Shown here: piece by piece, positions 17,141 to 23,519 of the stretch
How the letters are laid out: each line of letters opens with the position of its first letter
Position numbering within the stretch: position 1 is the first letter of the stretch
Origin: Peribacillus deserti
GTDB lineage: Bacteria > Bacillota > Bacilli > Bacillales > DSM-1321
DNA: 46,310 nucleotides
Direction: 5' to 3'
Assembly: GCF_002863585.1 (NCBI RefSeq)
Contig: NZ_PGUY01000039.1
Coordinates: 1-46,310, forward strand
Made by a program: the position numbers and the translations under genes
Notes under the pieces: model-generated
The model's input: only the letters and a program-made list of their open reading frames with translations
Told to the model about the DNA's origin: nothing
The model's database searches: none

Positions 17141-17443
17141 TTATAGTTGTAGGTTTAGTTTTTTTAGTAATGCAGCTTGCTCATCAGCTTCTAGACTAGA
17201 AATCTGGCTTTTATAATATTTGCAGAAGATAATTGTCCCGTATACGCCCAAAAAATTACGAGGTAAATTCTTTGATATTGCTTCTTCATTAAATAGCGCA
17301 ACCGTCTGATCACTGAGGATAAATGATTTAACTTCACCCTCTAATGCTCTTTCAAAATTCTCCCGACTGGACTCAATGGCGATTTTCTCAACAACGTGGT
17401 CATATACCATTACACAGTTAATAACACTCATCTCGCATCGCAT
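17141..17443 (-). CDS. Hypothetical protein (100 aa)
   Basis: A 100-residue protein with a mixed alpha/beta pattern. The middle part (VEKIAIESSRENFERALEGE, then VKSFILSDQTVALFNEEAIS) recalls small phage-type or DUF3846-like proteins, in which a conserved segment ends with 'NEE' before a leucine-rich tail, but the match is too weak to name. The tail holds AALLKKLNLQL. The ribosome site is poor for both possible starts (MRCEMSVINC or the Met at residue 5). It is monocistronic. Confidence 0.5.
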   Translation of the reverse strand: MRCEMSVINCVMVYDHVVEKIAIESSRENFERALEGEVKSFILSDQTVALFNEEAISKNLPRNFLGVYGTIIFCKYYKSQISSLEADEQAALLKKLNLQL

Positions 17444-17523
17444 CCATTTTCTTGAAGTTTCTATTCATATTCCCAGCATTTACAACATTTAAACATATAT
17501 ACAGGTGATTAGGCCTAAGACAA

Positions 17524-17549
17524 GTTTTTATGCATGATTACTCGGGTAT
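17524..17549 (+). promoter_or_regulatory. Sigma-B-type promoter of the RsbR-like gene
   Basis: GTTTTT (17524-17529) and GGGTAT (17544-17549) are separated by 14 bases, against the sigma-B consensus GTTTAA-N(12-15)-GGGTAT. The -10 is perfect. Transcription would start near 17556, about 85 bases before the gene. Confidence 0.6.
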
Positions 17550-17559
17550 ATTGAATCAT

Positions 17560-17604
17560 ACCCATCGATCATTGTTTATCAATCTACATGGGTCTTTTTA
17601 TTTC
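17560..17604 (+). terminator. Terminator- or attenuator-like hairpin in the leader
   Basis: ACCCAT (17560-17565) and ATGGGT (17588-17593) pair, with ATTG/CAAT pairing inside, and CTTTTTATTT follows. It lies between the sigma-B-like promoter and the RsbR-like ORF, so it could attenuate that transcript. It could also be a leftover terminator. Confidence 0.45.
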
Positions 17605-17639
17605 AATATCTATTTGTCCCCTACAAAAGGAGAGATATC

Positions 17640-18464
17640 ATGTCCAAGACTTTAGAAGAGGTCATCAACTGTTTAAACACCGATAAAAACAAGATAGCAT
17701 CTTCACTTTTAGATAAAGCCCACCATGACTCAAATGGGAAAGATGAAGAAATCAATAAATATAAAAACTTTTTAGTCATTCTTATCAGCCATATTTCAAA
17801 AAGTTTAAGGTTAAGTAAATCAGAACAAAAAAATTTAAATTTCGAGTTTGCAATAAACCATTACTCCTCCTTGGAAGACGGAGCAGCACAAACTGAACCA
17901 ATAGATTTATTATTTGATTTTCGAATAGGGTTGTTACAAGAGATTCGGAAACAGTGCGTATCTAAAGACTTTCCATTAGAGGACATATATTTTGTCAATG
18001 ACCAAGTAGTTTATATTTTTGATGAGATCATACGTAATTTTACAAAGATTACTAGGACAATCACCGAAAAATCGGTAAAGGCCATTGAAAAGGAAATGTT
18101 GGAACTTGCAGCTCCCATTGTTCCAATTAAAAAAGGAGTGGCGGTCTTACCTCTCATTGGAGATTTTAATGAGAGCAGGGCAGCCCACATTACCGAGACC
18201 GTTATACCTAAGATATCGAAGTCAAACATTAGCATGTTAATTATCGACTTTTCAGGAATACATGTATTCGATACCTTCGTTGCTCAACACTTTTTTCAAA
18301 TTAGGGATATATTAAAACTATTAGGAATATCTCCTGTCATTACTGGTATTAGACCAGCGTTAGCTCAGACAGCTGTACAGTTAGGAATCAACCTTTCAGA
18401 TGTCCAAGCATATAGCAGCGTTCAGCAAGTCTTGGAACAGTCATATGGAAACAATGAAAGCTAG
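17640..18464 (+). CDS. RsbR-type stressosome protein with STAS domain
   Basis: This 274-residue protein has the same length as B. subtilis RsbRA. Residues 1-150 form a helical, globin-like sensor domain; residues 158-268 form a STAS domain (PIVPIKKGVAVLPLIGDFNE, LIIDFSGIHVFDTFVAQHFF). RsbR proteins build the cytosolic stressosome with RsbS and RsbT and pass environmental stress to sigma B. Aligned by spacing, the threonine equivalent to RsbRA Thr205 is kept (Thr212), while the Thr171 position is Glu178. A good AAAGGAGAG ribosome site precedes the ATG. It stands alone, without rsbS or rsbT, as do the RsbR paralogues of B. subtilis. Confidence 0.88.
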   Translation: MSKTLEEVINCLNTDKNKIASSLLDKAHHDSNGKDEEINKYKNFLVILISHISKSLRLSKSEQKNLNFEFAINHYSSLEDGAAQTEPIDLLFDFRIGLLQEIRKQCVSKDFPLEDIYFVNDQVVYIFDEIIRNFTKITRTITEKSVKAIEKEMLELAAPIVPIKKGVAVLPLIGDFNESRAAHITETVIPKISKSNISMLIIDFSGIHVFDTFVAQHFFQIRDILKLLGISPVITGIRPALAQTAVQLGINLSDVQAYSSVQQVLEQSYGNNES

Positions 18465-18623
18465 CCAAGAAACAGATCAAGTCGCTTATCCAATTAGGTA
18501 TTCCGAAGGAAGAAGCGAAAGGACTGACTTACTGCCGAAAAGGGGACTTAGTGGTTGGTCGATGTGTACCCCCACATTGGACTTTCACCACCTAGATAGA
18601 TGCCATGCCTGGCACACAACAAA

Positions 18624-18647
18624 AAAAGAGCATATTATTGCCCTTTT
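18624..18647. terminator. Bidirectional terminator
   Basis: AAAAGAGCA and TGCCCTTTT pair over 9 positions (one G-U) with a 6-base loop, between the convergent RsbR-like and LAGLIDADG genes. Bases 18465-18623 hold no confirmed gene. Confidence 0.6.
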
Positions 18648-18653
18648 AGCTGT

Positions 18654-19418
18654 TCACTTATTTTCCTTATGAAAACGAATGTATTTCCTTTGTAAGTATA
18701 ATTCTTTATCTTTATATATCCATGCTGAAAATTTTTTTATCGGATCATCGCCACTTATATACACTCGATAATGGTGTTCAAATGATTTTATAACAGCGTT
18801 AATATTTTGTGATGCCAATATCTTCACGAGTGATTCCATAAAGCTCTTCGATCCGCCAACGATATTTACAAAGTATTTATCTTTATAAATGCAGCCATCA
18901 CCGTCAAAATATCCTCTTACAAAATGGGACATAAATTCAGCCGGAATTTTAGGAAACTTAAGATTTAGGCACTTATTTGGATTAATCCCATGTATTTCAA
19001 TTATATCTTTTCTCATTATTTTGCTGTTAAGCATAAGCATATAAACACCCGTTTTTTTATTTTGTATAATAGGATGCTCTGATTTTAATTCGGTTTTTAT
19101 GGAGTTCAGGATTTCAATTTCTTTTTGAGCAATACTTATCGTTTGAGTATCCTTTGAAGCAACAAAAAACCCCAATATATAAGCCATATTATTCGACCAG
19201 GTTTTAAAGTAATCTTCATTAAGTGTATATTGCCTCTTCCAGCTGCCTCGCGGACGCCTTTCCACGTTGTTATTTTTCAAAACTAAATTGATATAACGTA
19301 TTGAAACATTCGTCTTACCAGCAATATCTGCAGTGCTCATACCCGCTTTATATAACTTGACTACATCGGAGATTTTTAAGGTGAGTTTTGAGTTTTTGGC
19401 CAACTGTTCCACCACCAT
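18654..19418 (-). CDS. LAGLIDADG homing-endonuclease-like protein with N-terminal HTH
   Basis: A 254-residue free-standing protein, not inside an intron or intein. Residues 15-50 form an HTH of the resolvase/Hin type (VVKLYKAGMSTADIAGKTNV). Two LAGLIDADG helices follow: AYILGFFVASKD at 79-90 and HFVRGYFDGDGCI at 165-177. The second keeps both acidic residues (Asp172, Asp174). In the first, the usual catalytic Asp position holds Ser, so cleavage may be impaired or one-sided. Start choice is uncertain: ATG at 19418 has no close ribosome site, while a TTG five codons later follows GGTGGTGG at good spacing. It may be a homing endonuclease or a DNA-binding regulator derived from one. A LexA-box match lies upstream. 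Confidence 0.8.
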   Translation of the reverse strand: MVVEQLAKNSKLTLKISDVVKLYKAGMSTADIAGKTNVSIRYINLVLKNNNVERRPRGSWKRQYTLNEDYFKTWSNNMAYILGFFVASKDTQTISIAQKEIEILNSIKTELKSEHPIIQNKKTGVYMLMLNSKIMRKDIIEIHGINPNKCLNLKFPKIPAEFMSHFVRGYFDGDGCIYKDKYFVNIVGGSKSFMESLVKILASQNINAVIKSFEHHYRVYISGDDPIKKFSAWIYKDKELYLQRKYIRFHKENK

Positions 19419-19448
19419 TTAACAGAATATGCTTGCATTCCTATTGTA

Positions 19449-19462
19449 CAAACGTACGTTCT
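19449..19462 (-). promoter_or_regulatory. LexA (DinR) box match
   Basis: AGAACGTACGTTTG (minus strand) fits the Bacillus SOS box CGAACRNRYGTTYC in all core positions: GAAC-GTAC-GTTT. It lies about 31 bases before the LAGLIDADG gene start, where LexA would block transcription. The remaining bases to 19825 show nothing else I can assign. Confidence 0.55.
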
Positions 19463-19825
19463 GCATTAGCAAATCTAAACTGTTCAAGTTATTTGATTAA
19501 ATTAAGCCCTCACAAGCTTAATTTGAGCGAAACTTTCCAGTTATTGCTGTCTCCGTAAAAATAATAGGTTTTACTTTTATTGAAAAATCCGAGAAATACG
19601 GTACCGCAAGACCGACTAAAATCAGGCTAAAGATTGTTACATGTAGCTTTTTTTAATTCAGCTTCCCCGCTAACTTAATTGAAATGAATAAAGCATTTTC
19701 CTTGCTCCTTGCCCTTGATTTTACTCTAAAAAAAATTTTTTAATTAATCAAAAAACGAACAGGTGTTTGATACCTGAGTATCGTATATATACTTTAAGAA
19801 ATTTAATATCACGAGGTGAAAATGA

Positions 19826-20026
19826 ATGTCTAAGAAGTATCAGGATAAAGTGATTGTATTAATAGATAAGGGCGAAGTTGATATACCGATAGAGGATTGC
19901 GACATGCTATTTTATATTGAGGATACATTAAATAGCCTAAATGTGGATTTTCAAAAACTCATTCGTCCTCCCAAAAGATCAGCACCAGTTACATTGCTAA
20001 CGATTCGGATAAAAGAGGTTAAATAA
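19826..20026 (+). CDS. Small hypothetical protein (66 aa)
   Basis: A 66-residue protein that opens MSKKYQDKVIVLIDKGEVDI and ends RPPKRSAPVTLLTIRIKEVK. GAGGTGA stands at proper distance before the ATG. The pattern of strand-helix-strand with an acidic centre (IEDCDMLFYIEDTLNSL) suggests a small folded protein. No family is recognised. It stands alone, and the downstream stretch (20027-20487) holds no gene that I can see. Confidence 0.55.
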   Translation: MSKKYQDKVIVLIDKGEVDIPIEDCDMLFYIEDTLNSLNVDFQKLIRPPKRSAPVTLLTIRIKEVK

Positions 20027-20487
20027 AAATTCTAATTCACATACTATTTCTAATGCACTCCTATTTACAAGGACATCTTTAAACCACCTATAATTATAGA
20101 TAATATCATCCTCTAAATGAAGGCTTTCCACCTCGGGTTATTTTAGAATTAAGCCCATTCATTAGTCAGGCTAAAAAAAGCTTCGGTGTTCATCATTACT
20201 GGATCAAACTAAAATTATGAATTAAACTCAATTAATCCTCCTTTCTACGGCAAATTAAATGCGGATATACTAGCTGGCCTTCAGGAAAAAATGATATGGT
20301 ATTGAAATGTAGCTAGTTTGTATGGAATCCAGTCTTAATTTCAAAGGCTCTATTCACAGTATTTAATAACCTGTTGACGGCGTGGCCGACGCCAGCCGCA
20401 TCTTATACAAAAAAGAATTCTATCTTCCCTTACAATAAAATAATTCCTAAATGAATAATCATATTTACCCTATATTTTCAAAATTTG

Positions 20488-20683
20488 CTCTTAAATTCGT
20501 GATTCCGCTCTTAAATTTTAATTTTCGCACTTAAATTCTGGATCTCGCTCTTAAATTCTGGATTTCGCTCTTAATTTTGGGGTTCACATATATATTTTGG
20601 GTTTCTCTCTTAAATTATGGATTTCACTCTTAAATTATGGATTTCACTCTTAAATTCTGGATTTCGCTCTTAAATTGGGTCGG
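20488..20683 (+). repeat. Tandem array of a 20-bp unit, about ten copies
   Basis: Units close to CTCTTAAATTCTGGATTTCG follow each other head to tail at 20488, 20508, 20528, 20548, 20568, 20588 (19 bp), 20607, 20627, 20647 and 20667 (partial). The CTCTTAAATT half is best kept; the end varies (GATTTCG, GATTTCA, GATCTCG). There are no spacers, so it is not a CRISPR. The period equals about two DNA turns. The array lies behind the terminator of the TIR-like operon. Confidence 0.85.
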
Positions 20684-20730
20684 CTTCTAGAAAAACTATG
20701 GTATTGCTCCGAGCTGTCTATGGACAAATA

Positions 20731-20763
20731 AAAAAACACTTCAATCATTGGTTTGAAGTGTTT
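20731..20763 (-). terminator. Terminator of the TIR-like operon
   Basis: AAACACTTCAA and TTTGAAGTGTTT pair almost perfectly. On the minus strand the stem ends in GTGTTTTTTTATTT, a strong terminator tail, ten bases after the 57-residue ORF. Confidence 0.8.
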
Positions 20764-20772
20764 GTACATATA

Positions 20773-20946
20773 TTAAGCCCGATTTTCAAAAAGATCGCCG
20801 TATTTAGCTTTGCGCTTGTAAACAACTGCTCCGACTTTTTCTTTTCCTTTAACAGGTGCGACTGCCCTTACACCAACAACAGGCTTACCAAGTTTGAATA
20901 AATCCTTGTTAAAAATATGCTCGGCAGGATTAATGAATCTGGTCAT
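20773..20946 (-). CDS. Small basic protein (57 aa) coupled to the TIR-like gene
   Basis: A 57-residue ORF whose ATG overlaps the stop of the TIR-like gene (ATGA), so it is almost surely translated by coupling. It begins MTRFINPAEHIFNKDLFKLG, contains KPVVGVRAVAPVKGKEKVGA and ends KRKAKYGDLFENRA. It is strongly basic, has no membrane segment, and looks like a small beta-rich domain. A terminator follows at once, so the operon has just two genes. I recognise no family. A partner, inhibitor or effector of the TIR-like protein is possible by context only. Confidence 0.7.
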   Translation of the reverse strand: MTRFINPAEHIFNKDLFKLGKPVVGVRAVAPVKGKEKVGAVVYKRKAKYGDLFENRA

Positions 20947-21962
20947 TTAGAAGCACCTCCAAATAGATAATTAATGGTTTTAATCAGGTCATAGTTTGCA
21001 ACAAAATGGGAATCAAGCTGTTCATCTGTTAACACATCCGGTCCAGAAATAGTAACGGTTATTACCAATTCTACACCTATAGGATAGCATATTAAATAAG
21101 TTTTGAACAAGTGATCTTTCGTTAAGTGAACAAGTTCCTCACCTTGTAAGAAGCTGTCGATCATCAGGATGCGATCCGGATCATTGTCTTCTTTGTCGTT
21201 GTTCACATTAAAGGAATAAAAATTTATATCTCCCGCTTTTCCGGCTGCGTGTTTTAAACCATCTATTCCTTCTTTTTTCCAGACACCCACCCCATCCATC
21301 TTAAAAGAAGGGAGAATGGCATAAACACTTCTAAGGGCATCGGATAAATAGTCGTAAATGTTCTCATTATCCGATTTTAGGAGCTCTTTTGTTAACTTGA
21401 TTGTAAAAAGGGCCACTTCGTCTCGTTCTCTTTGTTTTCTTCTCACTTCGTGCAATAGTATTTCCGGATCTTGGTAGAATTTCAATTCTTGGATTTTCTT
21501 TATGATATGCTGGCAGGAAACACTGACCGCAGCATCATAATTCTTTGATCCAGCTTGGTATTTAAGTGGATTCAATCCAATTAAATCAGAAAGCAAGTGG
21601 TAATCCTGGATGTTCATATCATCTCTTGTTTTCGGCACTGTATTTGGTATTAAATAAAACACTCTGCTTCTTTTTAATCTTCCCCAGAACAGTCCCATCT
21701 CAAACAAGGTATTGTCCCTGGTTATGAGAAACGTTTTTCCGCGTATATCGATAATGTCATCTGGAGAGCATATAAAAACAGCGAAATCATTTTGATGCAA
21801 TTGTTTTTCGAGGTCGTCCATTGTGTAATTACCAGGCGAAAACACTCCTGCATACCATGGATTCACTTCGGCATAATATTCCAGGGCTTTTTGGACAGCA
21901 TTCACATAGTCCATCGCCTCTCTTGAAGAACCGATAAAAACACAAGGTTTATTCTCTTCCAT
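20943..21962 (-). CDS. TIR-like nucleotide-binding protein (PF10137 type) with GAF-like C-terminus
   Basis: This 339-residue cytosolic protein starts with a TIR-like domain of the 'predicted nucleotide-binding' class (PF10137, also seen in CBASS effectors such as CAP12 and TIR-STING). Its hallmarks are CVFIGSSREAMDYVNAVQKA, WYAGVFSPGNYTMDDLEKQL, DFAVFICSPDD and RDNTLFEMGLFWGRLKRSRV; Glu88 is the expected NADase-type catalytic residue. A linker helix rich in charged residues (about 165-200) leads to a C-terminal domain (about 203-335) whose strand and helix order resembles a GAF sensor domain. AAGGAGG precedes the ATG. Related TIR proteins deplete NAD+ in phage defence. Which signal the C-terminus reads is unknown. 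Confidence 0.82.
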   Translation of the reverse strand: MEENKPCVFIGSSREAMDYVNAVQKALEYYAEVNPWYAGVFSPGNYTMDDLEKQLHQNDFAVFICSPDDIIDIRGKTFLITRDNTLFEMGLFWGRLKRSRVFYLIPNTVPKTRDDMNIQDYHLLSDLIGLNPLKYQAGSKNYDAAVSVSCQHIIKKIQELKFYQDPEILLHEVRRKQRERDEVALFTIKLTKELLKSDNENIYDYLSDALRSVYAILPSFKMDGVGVWKKEGIDGLKHAAGKAGDINFYSFNVNNDKEDNDPDRILMIDSFLQGEELVHLTKDHLFKTYLICYPIGVELVITVTISGPDVLTDEQLDSHFVANYDLIKTINYLFGGASK

Positions 21963-22184
21963 AATGCCTCCTTACTTATTTATTCCATGAATCCTCTGCC
22001 AGTATGTATAAAAGATCTGCAATACCCTAAGTATATCATGGTAAATAATCGTTAAAATGAGTGGAATGTCTCAAAGAATCAAACAAAATAAACTAATCCT
22101 AATAGATTTAATTATTATTATAAGTGCTCTTTTACAAAACCGCAAACACGTGTTCGTATGCGAGCCAGCTGACAATCAAAAAGA

Positions 22185-22210
22185 GAGTGTCTCTTGTTAA
22201 AGAAACACTC
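22185..22210 (-). terminator. Terminator after tatC
   Basis: GAGTGT and ACACTC arms with further TCTT/AAGA pairing; the minus-strand tail is TCTTTTTGATT. Confidence 0.75.
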
Positions 22211-22242
22211 CCCGAATGCTTAGCATGTCCTCCCTATGTTTG

Positions 22243-22977
22243 TTAGCCCACTCCTTGCACCAAGTCATTTTGCACCAATCTTTTTCGGTACACAAAATTA
22301 GCCAAGAATACACTTACCTCATAAAGAACAAGGAGCGGAACAATCACCAATATATCAGATATCAAATCTGGAGGTGTGATGAGGATGGAAATGACCACCA
22401 GGGTAAAATAAGAAAGCTTTCGTCCCTTAGCCAGCCGGGCGGGATTTAGAATTCCCAGTCTTGTTAAAAACATGACCACGAGCGGCATCTCAAACAATAA
22501 GCCTAGGGGCAATGTAAGGTTCAGCATAAACCGGAAATATTTTTTTGCAGTGAACATGGTTTGGAACTGTCCCGCAGAAAGCGACGTTAAAAACCCTATC
22601 ACTATAGGAAAAAGAACTAAATATCCAAATAAAACACCGGTAACAAATAATAAAAATAAACCTGGGATAAACCTAAATGTTATCCTTCTTTCATTTGGTC
22701 TGAGTGCTGGTGATATAAACTTCCATATTTGAAAAGCAGCAAGGGGTATTGTTGCTGCAATTGCACTAACACCTGCTATGGACATGTATACCCACAAAAT
22801 TTCACTGGGACCAAGCACTGCTAATTTTCCGTCGAAGTTTTTTACAAGCAGCTTATATATATCCTCTACAAACACAAAACTTACCACAAAAATAGCAGCA
22901 AAGCCGGCCAGAGTGATAATAATACGTTTTCTAAGTTCCTCTATATGTCCGGAAATCTGCAGCTCTCTACAGTCCAT
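22243..22977 (-). CDS. tatC: Sec-independent protein translocase TatC
   Basis: This 244-residue membrane protein is the receptor subunit of the twin-arginine translocase, which exports folded proteins. It shows the cytoplasmic N-terminus HIEELRKRI, six predicted membrane segments, the F-x-P signature region (IWKFISPALRPNERR) and the late block LITPPDLISDILVIVPLLVL. Partner TatA and the Tat substrate PhoD are encoded upstream, as in the B. subtilis phoD-tatAd-tatCd operon. A 279-base gap with a terminator separates it from tatA; a TATAAT lies about 60 bases before its start, so it may have its own promoter. Confidence 0.93.
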   Translation of the reverse strand: MDCRELQISGHIEELRKRIIITLAGFAAIFVVSFVFVEDIYKLLVKNFDGKLAVLGPSEILWVYMSIAGVSAIAATIPLAAFQIWKFISPALRPNERRITFRFIPGLFLLFVTGVLFGYLVLFPIVIGFLTSLSAGQFQTMFTAKKYFRFMLNLTLPLGLLFEMPLVVMFLTRLGILNPARLAKGRKLSYFTLVVISILITPPDLISDILVIVPLLVLYEVSVFLANFVYRKRLVQNDLVQGVG

Positions 22978-23213
22978 CCTTTTTCCTCCCTGCTGTCAAA
23001 AGTATGATAAACCTGCCTTTTCCTATAAACAAGTTCATTATAAAAGCTCTTTTCTAAAAGTTTGTTGTTTTTTAATAAGTTATGTTACGTCACCCTATTG
23101 TTCATTCAGTTCGATTGATAAGGTACGAGACTCCTCCGTGAACAGCGGGAAGCGAGCATCCTGAAGTGAAAATCACCCCTTGGTTCATTGCGGAAACAGT
23201 CTTATAAAAAGAA

Positions 23214-23235
23214 GCAGACGAGTTCCCCCGTCTAC
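23214..23235 (-). terminator. Terminator between tatA and tatC
   Basis: GTAGACG and CGTCTGC pair over 7 positions (one G-U), loop of 8, minus-strand tail TTCTTTTTAT. It would stop or weaken read-through from phoD-tatA into tatC. Confidence 0.65.
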
Positions 23236-23256
23236 TCTCTTTGAACCGGCACTGTT

Positions 23257-23466
23257 TTAACCTTCTTTTTTTACAGCTGCAAGTGCAGGCTTTTTCTCTT
23301 GTTCATCATGATCCGAATCGGTTACCAGTCCCTTAGCAGCGCTTTTAAATTCTGTTAGAGTACGGCCGAATGCCCTCCCTATTTCGGGGAGCTTAGACGG
23401 GCCAAAAATGATAAGGGCAATTACGAGTACTATAATTAATCCAGGTATCCCAATATTTGAAAGCAT
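23257..23466 (-). CDS. tatA: Twin-arginine translocase subunit TatA
   Basis: This 69-residue protein has the TatA form: one N-terminal membrane segment ([20 protein letters not shown]), the [17 protein letters not shown] hinge and amphipathic helix, and a charged tail. It forms the pore that opens when TatC binds a substrate. The close link to phoD matches TatAd of B. subtilis, which together with TatCd serves PhoD. AGGGTG precedes the ATG; the gap to phoD is 53 bases. Confidence 0.93.
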   Translation of the reverse strand: MLSNIGIPGLIIVLVIALIIFGPSKLPEIGRAFGRTLTEFKSAAKGLVTDSDHDEQEKKPALAAVKKEG

Positions 23467-23519
23467 TTTATCTACACCCTTTCTAATCCATTCTAATTAA
23501 TGATAATAGGCTCTTAATC

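Noticed and set aside
18469-18588. A plus-strand open frame after the RsbR-like gene (contains SLIQLGIPKEEAKGLTYCRK) that faintly recalls the C-terminal part of a group II intron reverse transcriptase.
   Set aside because: Too short, no start codon, and the expected following RKGYWR block is not present; kept only as a note.
20488-20683. CRISPR array.
   Set aside because: Units are directly adjacent with no unique spacers and no cas genes nearby.
20698-20901. A 67-codon plus-strand ORF.
   Set aside because: It is antisense to the 57-residue gene and crosses the operon terminator; no ribosome site.
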